Positions 32,869 to 42,301 of a stretch of 64,000 nucleotides of DNA are shown here, one piece after another. The first letter of the stretch is position 1, and each line of letters begins with the position of its first letter. A program made the translations under genes and the position numbers. The notes below the pieces were generated by a model. It was not told where the DNA came from. It made no database searches and saw nothing but the letters and a program-made list of their open reading frames with translations. Source of the DNA: Sphingomonas panacis (lineage in GTDB: Bacteria > Pseudomonadota > Alphaproteobacteria > Sphingomonadales > Sphingomonadaceae); assembly GCF_001717955.1 (NCBI RefSeq), contig NZ_CP014169.1:62001-126000 (forward strand), written 5' to 3'.

Positions 32869-33219
32869 TTAGTCATCCTCGGGCAGCATGATTGTCATGA
32901 CCCGCGTGGTGACCGATGGATCAGCGGGATCCTCGGAGCCCCATTCAAGCGCGAGATCATAATAATCGATCTTGAAGCGGATGGTCTGGTCGCGGACGAG
33001 AAGTTCGCCGCGATCACGCTGCCTGCCGTCTTCGGGCCTGAAGACGTAGCGGCGCACCGCCGCCAGCACCTCGGCCTGGGCCAGGATGATCGCCGCGGGT
33101 CCGGTGCGTTCGGACAGCGCGGCGAGGCAGCAGGCAGTGATGAGGATGCGCGCGTTCCGGTCGAGACCGATGCGACACCGATCGTTGAGTTCGGCGATCC
33201 GGGAAAGTTTGTCGGTCAT
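32869..33219 (-). CDS. DUF3768 protein
   Basis: The protein has 116 residues with DUF3768 hallmarks: IAELNDRCRIGLDRNARILIT, then FKIDYYDLALEWGSEDPADPSVTTRV and MTIMLPEDD. GGAGG lies six bases before the ATG. DUF3768 proteins are frequent on alphaproteobacterial plasmids and have no known activity. Its start overlaps the stop of the split PP-loop gene by 4 bp, which shows it was coupled to that gene before the island inserted. Confidence 0.85.
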   Translation of the reverse strand: MTDKLSRIAELNDRCRIGLDRNARILITACCLAALSERTGPAAIILAQAEVLAAVRRYVFRPEDGRQRDRGELLVRDQTIRFKIDYYDLALEWGSEDPADPSVTTRVMTIMLPEDD

Positions 33220-33812
33220 ATTGCCTCCAAAAGGCCGGCGTTGAAGTTCTCGATCCACGCTTCCATCGTCGGTCGCTCTGCGAGCGGAATGATGCCGGCG
33301 GCGTCCTGGAAGCGGATGAGGTCGGTTGGGGCGTCGCGGCGGATCGCGTCGATCTCGGCCTCGGGAAGAAGTCTTTCGCCCCGAATGAAATCGGTGATGC
33401 GGCCCGGCTTGGTTTTGGTCGAGCGGCGCCAGAGACCTTCGACCGTGCGAAGCCGAGGTTCGGCGCGCGCTTCGATGAGGACGATCAGGCGAAGGCACCA
33501 GGGCGGCAGCGCGCGCACCTCGTCCGGACGAATGGCCCCACAGAAAAAGCAGCTCGATTTCGGGCAAATCGGAAGGCCAGCAGCCTCGATGCGGGCGATG
33601 CAGCGGTCGCGTGTCCAATTCCATTCGCGCAGCGGATAGCGGCAGTCGAAGAGCGGATCGTCGAGCGTGGAAGCGTGCGCATAGCGCCGCGTGTCGGCGG
33701 GCGAGGCGTCATAGCCGATCAGCCGAACGACCTTCTGGCCGCGGGCCCATGCCGCTTTGGCCGGTGCCCATTGCTTCAGGAAGGCGTCTTGCGGGGCGAC
33801 CTTCCATTTAAG
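33216..33812 (-). pseudogene. C-terminal part of a PP-loop (PAPS-reductase-like) gene split by the island
   Basis: This is an open minus-strand frame without a natural start. It encodes LKWKVAPQDAFLKQW, then SSCFFCGAIRP (a C-x2-C), and ends NFNAGLLEAI. Joined directly to 54960-55328, the frame reads through HSCS-LKWK with no loss or gain. The complete protein would have about 321 residues. A shorter product from internal starts would lack the PP-loop and probably be inactive. Confidence 0.85.
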
Positions 33813-33818
33813 GCAGCA
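33813..33818. other. Left junction hexamer of the island (GCAGCA)
   Basis: The six bases between the interrupted gene (ending CCATTTAAG) and the island end (TTAGGTC). The right junction has CGAGCA, which restores the gene. The mismatch suggests this hexamer came with the element from a previous site, as happens with Tn554-type insertion. Confidence 0.6.
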
Positions 33819-34001
33819 TTAGGTCCGGATCGGTGTGTCTTATTGCCCTCGCAATGCCCGCTTTCCCGCCACTCCCATTCCGTTCTCCCCTTCCAAGACG
33901 CCCAATTAGGGCGGGATCGCCCTCAGCCACCGGCGAGTTCGGTTCTTCGTCGCCGGTGCGGATTGGAACGGGCCGACGCAAGCGAGTGTGCCTCAGCTTG
34001 A

Positions 34002-34421
34002 TCAGCCAACGGCATTTAAGGGAGCGGGCGCCAAGGCTTCCAGGATTCGGCAATCAGCCACAGTGTTTCGGCTACAGGAGTCGATCAGGCTATCCAGTTC
34101 AGACGCGAGTGCCGTCAGGTCGGCGATCTTGCGAGTGATGGCGTCGCGGTGCTGGTTGGCAATGACATCGACAGCCATGCAGGATCGGTCGCGCCGGTCG
34201 GCAAGCCCCATCAATTCCCGCACCTGGTCGATCGAGAAGCCGAGATCGCGCGCGCGCCGGATGAACGACAGGCGACGAAGATGGGCGGCGTCATAGGTCC
34301 GGTAGTTCGAGGCCGATCGCGCTGGCGCCGGCAGCAAGCCGATCTGCTCGTAATAGCGGATCGTCTCGACCTTGGTGCCGGTCGCCCCGGCCAGTTTTCC
34401 GATCGTCAATTGGCTAGACAT
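34002..34421 (-). CDS. MerR-family heavy-metal regulator (CadR/PbrR-like)
   Basis: The protein has 139 residues. The winged helix is LTIGKLAGATGTKVETIRYYE. A dimerisation helix follows, then metal ligands in the CadR/PbrR pattern: a cysteine in DRSCMAVD (about 77) and two in IDSCSRNTVADC. This set binds Cd, Pb or Zn. It is divergent from a CDF transporter, and a 21-bp palindrome lies in the over-long spacer of the shared promoter, the standard MerR activation layout. It probably senses metal and switches on the exporter. Confidence 0.88.
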   Translation of the reverse strand: MSSQLTIGKLAGATGTKVETIRYYEQIGLLPAPARSASNYRTYDAAHLRRLSFIRRARDLGFSIDQVRELMGLADRRDRSCMAVDVIANQHRDAITRKIADLTALASELDSLIDSCSRNTVADCRILEALAPAPLNAVG

Positions 34422-34426
34422 GGCGC

Positions 34427-34459
34427 TTGACCCTCTAGTGACTAGAGGGTGCATATAGG
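34427..34459 (+). promoter_or_regulatory. MerR-type promoter with 21-bp palindrome
   Basis: TTGACC (-35, 34427-34432) and CATATA/TATAGG (-10, 34452-34459) are separated by 19-21 bp. ACCCTCTAGT g ACTAGAGGGT (34430-34450) fills the spacer. MerR proteins twist such promoters to activate them when metal is bound. Confidence 0.8.
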
Positions 34460-34492
34460 CTGCCGGATCGATTCTATCGAGGTGGCGGAAAC

Positions 34493-35155
34493 ATGGCCTG
34501 CACGAGCTGCGCGTCCGACAAGACGGGCACCTTCAATGACCCGAAATGGCGGCGCGCGCTGTGGATTGCGCTTGCGATCAACGGCGGCATGTTCGGCGTC
34601 GAGATCGTCGCTGGCATCGCCGGCGGATCGAAGGCGCTGCAGGCCGACGCGCTCGACTTCTTCGGCGACACCGCGAATTACGCGATTAGCCTGGGCGTCG
34701 CCGGAATGGCGCTCACCTGGCGCGCTCGAGCCGCCATGCTGAAAGGCGCGACCCTCGCGCTGCTCAGCCTCTATGTTCTCGCCGCCGCGGGCTGGGCGGC
34801 CGTTTACGGCGCCGCGCCCCATGCGCAAGTGATGGGGATCGTCGGCGTCGCCGCCCTGATCGCCAACCTCGTCGTGGCGGTGATGCTCTACCGCTTTCGT
34901 GAAGGCGACGCGAATATGCGATCGGTCTGGATCTGCTCGCGCAACGACGCGATCGGCAACATCGCAGTCGTCCTGGCCGCAGGCGGCGTGTTCGGCCTGA
35001 ACAGTGCCTGGCCCGATCTTGTCGTCGCGGCGCTGATGGCCGCGCTGGGATTGTCGGGCGGCATCCAGATTGTGCGGCAGGCCCGTGCCGAGTTGCGGTC
35101 CTTCCCGCCTTCCGTGCCCGTCGATTTCCAAGGATCGTTACATGGCAGCCGGTAA
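34493..35155 (+). CDS. CDF-like cation efflux transporter
   Basis: The protein has 220 residues and about six membrane segments. A Cys-containing N-terminus (MACTSCASD) precedes the first helix. The metal site of CDF proteins is represented by LQADALDFFGDTANY and SRNDAIGN. It lacks the cytoplasmic C-terminal domain of CzcD, which makes it a short CDF type often paired with CadR-like regulators. It probably exports Cd, Zn or Pb from the cytoplasm. It is driven by the MerR promoter. Confidence 0.82.
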   Translation: MACTSCASDKTGTFNDPKWRRALWIALAINGGMFGVEIVAGIAGGSKALQADALDFFGDTANYAISLGVAGMALTWRARAAMLKGATLALLSLYVLAAAGWAAVYGAAPHAQVMGIVGVAALIANLVVAVMLYRFREGDANMRSVWICSRNDAIGNIAVVLAAGGVFGLNSAWPDLVVAALMAALGLSGGIQIVRQARAELRSFPPSVPVDFQGSLHGSR

Positions 35156-35507
35156 ACTGCTACGGGCAGGGTCGATGCACCGTTTTTCGGCCCTTTTCCT
35201 CTGTCTGATGCTCGTGCTGTCGCTCGGGTTCGGATCGGTCGCGCACGCGGCCGAGGGGCCAGGCGTCGAGGTGTCCACGGTGACGTCGATCGGCCATGTC
35301 GACGGCGATGGCGATCAGGTGCCCGCCGATAGCCAGAAGGGCTATCCGCATCATCATGGTGGATGCCACGGCCACGATATCGGCGTTCCGATGGCGCCCG
35401 ATCCTGTGGCGTCCGTCACCGGACTGCGGGTAGCCGTGTCGGCATGGGACAAGGGTCCGATGCCGCGCGCGCCTTCGGACCCGGCGCTACGACCGCCCCA
35501 AGCCTGA
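35142..35507 (+). CDS. His-rich periplasmic protein of unknown function
   Basis: The protein has 121 residues from the ATG at 35142 (an ATG at 35175 is also possible). A signal peptide, FSALFLCLMLVLSLGFGSVAHA, is followed by a mature part with YPHHHGGCHGHD, a probable metal-binding cluster. It overlaps the CDF gene by 14 bp and precedes czcC, so it is part of the Czc region. It resembles small periplasmic proteins of czc/cus operons, but no named family is evident. Confidence 0.65.
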   Translation: MAAGKLLRAGSMHRFSALFLCLMLVLSLGFGSVAHAAEGPGVEVSTVTSIGHVDGDGDQVPADSQKGYPHHHGGCHGHDIGVPMAPDPVASVTGLRVAVSAWDKGPMPRAPSDPALRPPQA

Positions 35508-35572
35508 GCGACGTCTAAGCTCCGCCGGGCACGCCCGCGCGGAATCCAGCGTTCGTCAGGAGTCCGTTACCC

Positions 35573-36838
35573 ATGCAGCGTTTTATCGCGGCCCTTTTGG
35601 CCGTGGCGTCGTGCGCGTCGATCGCGCACGCGCAATCATCCGAGCCGGCATCGACCAGTCCCCCGCTCACGCTCGAGCGCGCGCTGACGCTTGCCGGCGC
35701 AGCCGCGCCTACGCTTGAAGCAGCTACGGCGGGCGTGCGCGCGGCCGAGGCCGGTCGCACCGTTGCCGGCTATCGTCCCAACCCATCTATCGTCGCCGAA
35801 ACCGAAAATGTCGCCGGCAGCGGTCAGTATCGCGGCGTGCGCAGCGCGGAGACAACGGCAGGGTTGGCGTTTCCGATCGAGCTGGGGGGCAAGCGTTCGG
35901 CGCGGATTGCCGTCGCCGACGCGATCGGCAATCGTGCCAGGATCGGCTCGGCCCTCGCCGAGGCCGATCTACGTCTCGCCGTCACCCAACTCTATATCGA
36001 GGCCACTGCGGCGGAACGGCGTCTCGTCACCGCGCGCGAACAGGCCGGGATCGCTCGCGAGGCATTGCGCGCGGCGGGCGTGCGCGTGCAGGCGGGACGT
36101 GCCTCGCCGCTCGAACAACAGCGTGCTGACGTTCTGCGCATCAACGCCGAAACCGCCGTGGAACGCGCGCAGCGGCTCGCCGACGTCGCCCGCGACAATC
36201 TGGCGCGCCGGATCGGCCAACCCGTCACCGACGCGCTCGACATGGCATGGTATGACCGTGTCGAGGGCTATGGTCCGGCGCAGCCGATCGCACCAGCCGG
36301 TACGCTTGCGCTCGCCGCAGCGCGCGCCGATGCAACCACCGCCGAGGCCCAGGTCAGGCTTGCCCGATCGCAGCGCATTCCCGACGTGACGCTCAGCGCC
36401 AGCGCGCGGCGTCTCGAAGCGACGAACGACGTCGCCGCGGTGTTCGGCGTGTCGATCCCGATCCCCCTCTTCAACAACGGTCGCGCGAGCGTGGCGCAGG
36501 CCCGCGCGCAGAGCGATCAGGCACAGGCGCTCCGGCGTGCCGCCGAGCTGGACACGGCGCAGGACATTGCCCGGGCCCAGGTCGAGGTAGCGAATGCGGC
36601 CACGTCCGCCCGCAACGCCAGCGGACCTGCGCTCGCATCGGCGACCGAGGCGGCGCGGATCGCGCGGATCGGCTACCGCGAGGGCAAGTTCGGGCAGCTC
36701 GACCTTCTCGATGCCGAACGCACCCTCTCCGAGACGCGCACCGCCGCGATCGACGCGCTCGCCACCTATCATGACGCCAAGGCACGCCTGGAACGGCTCG
36801 TTGCCGCGGCGCCCTCGCTCGAGGAAAACGACCGATGA
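35573..36838 (+). CDS. czcC: CzcC-like outer-membrane efflux protein
   Basis: The protein has 421 residues with a signal peptide (cleavage after SIAHA) and the TolC-type architecture: two long alpha-helical repeats with LTLERALTLAGAAAPTLEAA and, in the second half, IARIGYREGKFGQLDLLDAERTL. It forms the outer-membrane channel of a CzcCBA tripartite pump. AGGAG precedes the ATG; the stop overlaps the czcB start (ATGA). Confidence 0.88.
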   Translation: MQRFIAALLAVASCASIAHAQSSEPASTSPPLTLERALTLAGAAAPTLEAATAGVRAAEAGRTVAGYRPNPSIVAETENVAGSGQYRGVRSAETTAGLAFPIELGGKRSARIAVADAIGNRARIGSALAEADLRLAVTQLYIEATAAERRLVTAREQAGIAREALRAAGVRVQAGRASPLEQQRADVLRINAETAVERAQRLADVARDNLARRIGQPVTDALDMAWYDRVEGYGPAQPIAPAGTLALAAARADATTAEAQVRLARSQRIPDVTLSASARRLEATNDVAAVFGVSIPIPLFNNGRASVAQARAQSDQAQALRRAAELDTAQDIARAQVEVANAATSARNASGPALASATEAARIARIGYREGKFGQLDLLDAERTLSETRTAAIDALATYHDAKARLERLVAAAPSLEENDR

Positions 36839-38001
36839 AGAAGAACATCGTGCGGGCGCTCGCGCCCATGACACTCGTGATCCTCCTGGCCGGGTGCGGC
36901 AAGGGCGGTAGCGAGGCAGGCGGCAATGCGGGCGCCGGGAAGACGGAAGCGGTCGAGGGTGCCGAGGCCAAGGAAGCCCCCAAGGATATCGTCACCCTGT
37001 CCGCCCAGCAAGTCGCCGACGCTGGTATCGAGGTCACGCGTCCGACCGTAGGCGGCGAAGCCGGCGCGATCGAGCTGTCGGCGACGATCGAGGGCGATCC
37101 GCAAGGCGTCCAGGTGGTGTCGGCAGCGGTCGGAGGACGGCTTGTCTCGCTGACCCGCAATCTCGGCCAGTCGGTCGGGCGCGGTGATCCGCTCGCGATC
37201 ATCGAGAGCCGGGAGGCGGCCTCGCTCAAGGCCGAGGTCGAAGCGGCGCGCGCGCGCGCCGCCCTCGCCCAATCGAACCTGCGCCGCGAGCAACGTCTGT
37301 TCGCCGAACGCGTATCGCCCGAACAGGATCTTGTCGCCGCGCGCACGGCCGCCACGGAAGCGGGCATCGCCCTTCGTCTCGCCCAGCAGCAGTTGTCGGC
37401 GACCGGTAGCGGGGGCGGTGCACTCAACCGCATCGCCGTGCGCTCGCCGATCGGCGGTCAGGTCATCGCCCGTTCCGCGACGCTTGGGCAGACGGTCGCA
37501 GCCGACGCCGAGCTGTTCCGCGTCGCCAATCTCTCCAAGGTCACGGTCACGACATCGCTGGTGCCGAACGATGCGGGCCGGGTGAAACCCGGTGCCCGCG
37601 TCGAGGTGACGGCATCCGGTAGACGTCAGGAAGGCCGGGTGACGTTCGTTTCGCCTGTCCTCGACGAGACGACCCGGTTGGTGCCGGTAATCGCGACGCT
37701 CGACAATGCCGGCAGCACGTGGCGGGTCGGCGAGACGGTCAATGTGTCGATCCTCGTGCCCGCAGGCGGGGACCGCACCGTCGCCGTGCCGTCGGCCGCG
37801 GTACAGATGATCGAGGACAAGCCGTTCGTCTTCGTCCGCACCCCGACCGGCTTCCGCGCGATGCCCGTGACCCTGGGTCGGACCAACGGCGGTCAGGTCG
37901 TCGTGGCCTCCGGCCTGACCGGTTCCGAGCGCATCGCGTCGACCAACAGCTTCACGCTCAAGGCCGAACTCGGCAAGAGCGCCGCGAAAGACGAGGACTG
38001 A
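36835..38001 (+). CDS. czcB: CzcB-like membrane-fusion protein (lipoprotein)
   Basis: The protein has 388 residues. The lipobox LLAGC (Cys21) indicates an inner-membrane-anchored lipoprotein. The adaptor fold has a lipoyl-like part (VGGRLVSLTRNLGQSVGRGDPLAI), a coiled hairpin (about 110-180) and a beta barrel (VRSPIGGQVIARSATLGQTV, RVKPGARVEVTASG). It links CzcA to CzcC in the periplasm. It lacks the N-terminal His-rich domain of some CzcB proteins. Confidence 0.88.
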   Translation: MKKNIVRALAPMTLVILLAGCGKGGSEAGGNAGAGKTEAVEGAEAKEAPKDIVTLSAQQVADAGIEVTRPTVGGEAGAIELSATIEGDPQGVQVVSAAVGGRLVSLTRNLGQSVGRGDPLAIIESREAASLKAEVEAARARAALAQSNLRREQRLFAERVSPEQDLVAARTAATEAGIALRLAQQQLSATGSGGGALNRIAVRSPIGGQVIARSATLGQTVAADAELFRVANLSKVTVTTSLVPNDAGRVKPGARVEVTASGRRQEGRVTFVSPVLDETTRLVPVIATLDNAGSTWRVGETVNVSILVPAGGDRTVAVPSAAVQMIEDKPFVFVRTPTGFRAMPVTLGRTNGGQVVVASGLTGSERIASTNSFTLKAELGKSAAKDED

Positions 38002-38004
38002 GCC

Positions 38005-41000
38005 ATGATCGGTCGCATCGTCACCCTCTCCGTCGAGAAGCGTTGGCTCGTCCTGCTTTTCACCGTTGCTGCAGCGTCGATCGGGATCGGCGCGCTGCGT
38101 CAGCTCCCGATCGACGCGGTGCCCGACATCACCAACAACCAGGTGCAGATCAACGTCGTCGCCCCTGCCCTCTCACCTGACCAGATCGAAAAGCAGGTCG
38201 CCTTCACCGTCGAGACGGCGCTCGCCGGCATTCCCGGCCTTGAATACACCCGGTCGCTCAGTCGCAACGGCTTTGCCCAGGTCACGGCGGTCTTCTCTGC
38301 CAAGACCGATATCTATTTCGCACGCGCGCAGGTCGCGGAGCGCCTGCGCACCGCCGAGGAAGACCTGCCCCAGGGCGTAAACCCGGAGATGGGACCGATC
38401 GCGACCGGGCTCGGCGACATCTTCATGTGGACGGTCGAATATCGCGAACTCGATCAGACCCGGCACCGCAACGGCGAACCCGGCCTGCAACGCGACGGCA
38501 GCTACATCACGCCCGAAGGCGATCACCTCGTCAGCGACGCCGACAAGGCGACCTACCTGCGCACCGTGCAGGACTGGATCGTCACGCCACAGTTGAAGAG
38601 CACGGCGGGTCTCGCCGGCGTCGATTCCCTTGGCGGCTACACCAAGGAATATCTCGTCGTCCCCGACGTGCAGCGGATGGCGGCGATGCGCCTCACGCTG
38701 CAGGACCTCTCGAGCGCGCTCGACCGCAACAACACGAGCGCCGGTGCGGGCGTCGTCGACCGGAACGGCGAAGGGCTTGCCGTTCGTTCCGATGGGCGCG
38801 TGCGCAATGCCGACGAGCTGGCCAGGACCGTTGTCGCCACCCGCGAGGGCGTACCGATCCTGCTCAACCAGATCGCGACCGTTCGTACCGGGCAGGCGCT
38901 CCGCATGGGCTCGGCATCCGAAAACGGTCATGAGGTCGTGGTCGGGACCGCGGTCATGCGGATCGGTGAGAACAGTCGCACCGTGTCGACGGGCGTCGCC
39001 GAGCGGCTGACGCAGATCGGCCGTTCGCTGCCGGTCGACGTGGTGGTGAAGCCGGTCATGAACCGGACCGAACTGGTGAACTCCACCATTTCCACGGTCG
39101 CCCGCAACCTCGCCGAAGGCGCAATTCTGGTCATCGTCGTTCTGTTCGCGCTGCTCGGCAATTTCCGGGCGGCGCTGATCGCCGCGTTCGTCATCCCCAT
39201 CACGATGCTGCTCACCAGCATCGGTATGTTGGAAGCCGGCGTGTCCGCCAATTTGATGAGTCTCGGCGCGCTCGACTTCGGCCTGATCGTCGATGGTGCC
39301 GTCATCATCGTCGAGAACGCGCTGCGCCGCCTTGCCGAGGCGCAGCATGGTCGCGAGGGCGAGCTGACGATGCAACAGCGGCTCGGGTTGGTCGCTGCGT
39401 CCGCGCGCGAGATGATCCGCCCATCGGTCTACGGGCAGGCGATCATCATCCTCGTCTATGCGCCGCTCCTCACCTTCACCGGCGTCGAGGGCAAGATGTT
39501 CGAGCCGATGGCGCTGACCGTCATCATCGCGCTCGTCTTCGCCTTCATCCTGTCGCTGACCTTCGTACCCGCAGCCATCGCCATCTGGCTCAGCAAGAAA
39601 GTGAATGAGAAGGAAAGCCGGGTCGTGGCGTTCCTGCGGCAGCGCTACGAACCGGGGCTCGACGCGGCCATGCGCCGTCCGAGCCTGACGATCGGCGTCG
39701 CGATCGGCGCGCTGGCGCTCGCCGGCGTCGCCTTCACCACCCTGGGACAGGAGTTCCTGCCCCAGCTCGATGAAGGCAACATCCTCGTCCAGGCCGTCCG
39801 TATCCCCGGCACGTCGGTCGACCAGAGCCAGGCCATGCAGTTCCAGGTCGAAAAGGCGCTCGCCAAGGCACCTGAGGTCCGGTTCGCCTTCTCGCGCACC
39901 GGCACGTCGGAGATTGCGTCCGATCCGATGCCGGCGAATGCGACCGACACGTTCGTCATCCTCAAACCCAAGAAGGAATGGCCGGACCCCGGCCTGTCCA
40001 AGGAGGCACTGGTCGAGCAGTTGGAAAAGCGTCTCTCCACTCTGCCGGGCAACGCCTATGAGATCACCCAGCCCATCCAGATGCGCTTCAACGAGCTGAT
40101 CGCGGGCGTGCGCGGCGACATCGCGATCAAGGTGTTCGGCGACGACTTCGGCGAGATGAACGCGACCGCTGAACGCATTGCCGGCATCCTGCGCCGGACG
40201 CGCGGCGCGGCAGACGTGCGGGTCGAGCAGACCGAGGGGCTACCGATGCTTGATATCCGCCCCAACCGCACCGCCATGTCGCGGGTCGGGGTGACGGCTG
40301 GCGACGTGCAGGACACGGTCGCCGCGGCGATCGGAGGACGACAGGCGGGCGTCATCTTCGAGGGAGATCGACGCTTTCCCGTCGTGATCCGGATGGCGGA
40401 AAGCGCACGGTCCGACCTGACCGCGGTCGCGCAGGTGCCCGTGCCGACCGCCAGCGGCGGTTTCGTGCCGCTGTCGACGGTTGCGGATATCGCCGTGGTC
40501 GACGGCCCCAACCAAATCAGCCGCGAGAACGGGAAGCGGCGTGTCGTGGTGCAGGCGAACGTCCGCGACCGTGACGTGGCGGGCGTCGTCGCCGACGCGC
40601 GCGCCGCGATCGACGCCCAGGTGAAACTGCCTGCCGGTACCTATCTCGAATGGGGCGGACAGTTCGAGAACCTGGCGTCAGCGCGGGACCGGCTCGCCAT
40701 CGTGGTGCCGATCTGCTTCGCCGTCATCATGCTGTTGCTCTACGGAGCGCTCGGTTCGGTGCGCGATGCGCTGATCGTGTTCACAGGCGTGCCGCTGGCG
40801 CTGGTGGGCGGTGTGCTGGCGCTGGTGCTGCGTGGGATGCCGTTCTCCATTTCCGCGGCCGTAGGCTTCATCGCGCTGTCGGGTATCGCCGTCCTCAACG
40901 GGCTGGTCATGGTGTCTTCCATCCACGACCTGATGTGTGCTGGCGTGGATCGGGCCGTGGCGGCGCACCAAGGGGCACTCGCCAGGCTCAGGCCGGTGGC

Positions 41001-41232
41001 GATGACCGCGCTCGTCGCTTCGCTCGGCTTTGTGCCGATGGCGCTAGGACACGGTGCCGGCGCCGAGGTGCAGAAACCCCTCGCCACTGTCGTCATCGGC
41101 GGCCTGATCTCGGCGACGCTGCTGACCTTGTTCGTGCTGCCGACGCTCTACGCGCGCTTTGGCACGCGCACGCTGCCGGCACCGTCGAGTGACCATCTCG
41201 AACTGCCTCCCCTCCCCGCTCCGGCACATTGA
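38005..41232 (+). CDS. czcA: CzcA-like heavy-metal RND efflux pump
   Basis: This protein has 1075 residues with 12 membrane segments and two large periplasmic loops. Membrane helix 4 carries DFGLIVDGAVIIVEN (about residues 422-436), the signature of HME-RND pumps for divalent Zn/Co/Cd (or Ni). Other family features include the N-terminal VEKRWLVLLFTVAA and DAVPDITNNQVQI. It is a proton antiporter that drives the CzcCBA complex. The metal specificity beyond 'divalent' cannot be fixed by eye. Confidence 0.9.
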   Translation: MIGRIVTLSVEKRWLVLLFTVAAASIGIGALRQLPIDAVPDITNNQVQINVVAPALSPDQIEKQVAFTVETALAGIPGLEYTRSLSRNGFAQVTAVFSAKTDIYFARAQVAERLRTAEEDLPQGVNPEMGPIATGLGDIFMWTVEYRELDQTRHRNGEPGLQRDGSYITPEGDHLVSDADKATYLRTVQDWIVTPQLKSTAGLAGVDSLGGYTKEYLVVPDVQRMAAMRLTLQDLSSALDRNNTSAGAGVVDRNGEGLAVRSDGRVRNADELARTVVATREGVPILLNQIATVRTGQALRMGSASENGHEVVVGTAVMRIGENSRTVSTGVAERLTQIGRSLPVDVVVKPVMNRTELVNSTISTVARNLAEGAILVIVVLFALLGNFRAALIAAFVIPITMLLTSIGMLEAGVSANLMSLGALDFGLIVDGAVIIVENALRRLAEAQHGREGELTMQQRLGLVAASAREMIRPSVYGQAIIILVYAPLLTFTGVEGKMFEPMALTVIIALVFAFILSLTFVPAAIAIWLSKKVNEKESRVVAFLRQRYEPGLDAAMRRPSLTIGVAIGALALAGVAFTTLGQEFLPQLDEGNILVQAVRIPGTSVDQSQAMQFQVEKALAKAPEVRFAFSRTGTSEIASDPMPANATDTFVILKPKKEWPDPGLSKEALVEQLEKRLSTLPGNAYEITQPIQMRFNELIAGVRGDIAIKVFGDDFGEMNATAERIAGILRRTRGAADVRVEQTEGLPMLDIRPNRTAMSRVGVTAGDVQDTVAAAIGGRQAGVIFEGDRRFPVVIRMAESARSDLTAVAQVPVPTASGGFVPLSTVADIAVVDGPNQISRENGKRRVVVQANVRDRDVAGVVADARAAIDAQVKLPAGTYLEWGGQFENLASARDRLAIVVPICFAVIMLLLYGALGSVRDALIVFTGVPLALVGGVLALVLRGMPFSISAAVGFIALSGIAVLNGLVMVSSIHDLMCAGVDRAVAAHQGALARLRPVAMTALVASLGFVPMALGHGAGAEVQKPLATVVIGGLISATLLTLFVLPTLYARFGTRTLPAPSSDHLELPPLPAPAH

Positions 41233-41243
41233 AAGACCAGACG

Positions 41244-42158
41244 ATGCACGACCATGCAGCGGGCGGACACGCCCACGATCATACCGCCGGGGCCAACGCC
41301 AAGATGCTGGGGTGGGCGCTGGCGCTGACCACTGCCTATCTCGTTGCCGAAGTCGTCGGCGCGTTCGTCTTCAACAGCCTCGCTTTGCTGTCCGACGCGG
41401 CGCACATGCTGACCGATGTCGCCGCACTGGTGATCGCGCTGATGGCGATCCGGTTCGGCCAGAAGCCGGCCGACGACAAGCGGACGTTCGGTTACAAGAG
41501 GTTCGAGATCCTTGCCGCGGCCTTCAACGCGCTGCTGCTGTTCGCGGTCGCGATCTACGTGCTGGTGGAGGCCATCCAGCGCTTCCGTCAGCCCGAAGCC
41601 GTCCAGTCGACCGGCATGATGATCGTCGCTGCGATCGGGCTCGTGGTGAACCTCGTATCCATGAAGCTGCTGACGTCGGGCAAGGACGCCAGCATGAACG
41701 TCAAGGGTGCCTATCTCGAAGTATGGGCGGACATGATCGGCTCGATCGGCGTGATCGCGGGCGCGGTTGCGATCCGCTTCACGGGGTGGACATGGGTCGA
41801 TCCGATCGTCGCAGTGGGCATCGGGCTATGGGTACTGCCAAGGACCTGGGTGCTGCTCCGCGATACGACCAACGTCCTGCTGGAAGGCGTCCCCGGAGGG
41901 ATCAAGCTGCCCGAGCTGCGCGCCAGGATCGCCGGGGTCCCTGGCGTTGCCAGCGTGCATGACCTCCATGTCTGGTCGATGTCGTCGGATGATGTAACCT
42001 GCACGGTGCACGTTACCCTCCAAGAGGGCGCCGACGCCGATGCGGTCAGAAGGGCGGTTACGGATACGCTCGATCGCCGCTTCGGAATCGAGCATTGTAC
42101 GATCCAGACGGAGGCAGCAACCGAGCCTTGCGAGGACACGCCGCATCGACACTCGTGA
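41244..42158 (+). CDS. czcD: CzcD-like CDF zinc/cadmium exporter
   Basis: The protein has 304 residues from the ATG at 41244 (a TTG at 41229 overlaps the czcA stop). A His-rich N-terminus (HDHAAGGHAHDH) precedes six membrane helices with metal-site motifs LLSDAAHMLTDV (HxxxD) and EVWADMIGS. The C-terminal cytoplasmic domain ends with a His-containing tail. It exports Zn, Cd or Co to the periplasm, where CzcCBA takes over. It ends the czc operon; about 140 bp without features follow. Confidence 0.88.
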   Translation: MHDHAAGGHAHDHTAGANAKMLGWALALTTAYLVAEVVGAFVFNSLALLSDAAHMLTDVAALVIALMAIRFGQKPADDKRTFGYKRFEILAAAFNALLLFAVAIYVLVEAIQRFRQPEAVQSTGMMIVAAIGLVVNLVSMKLLTSGKDASMNVKGAYLEVWADMIGSIGVIAGAVAIRFTGWTWVDPIVAVGIGLWVLPRTWVLLRDTTNVLLEGVPGGIKLPELRARIAGVPGVASVHDLHVWSMSSDDVTCTVHVTLQEGADADAVRRAVTDTLDRRFGIEHCTIQTEAATEPCEDTPHRHS

Positions 42159-42301
42159 ACCTGACGGTCGCAAGATTGCGGCGAAAGCGTTGGACGGCAA
42201 GTGGAAGAGATGAGGCCGGTCTCCGCCAGCTCTTTGGGTTCACGCGGCCGCTGACTCGTTCTTTTCACGCGTTTCAAGTGACCCAATTTCGGGGTACGCT
42301 T

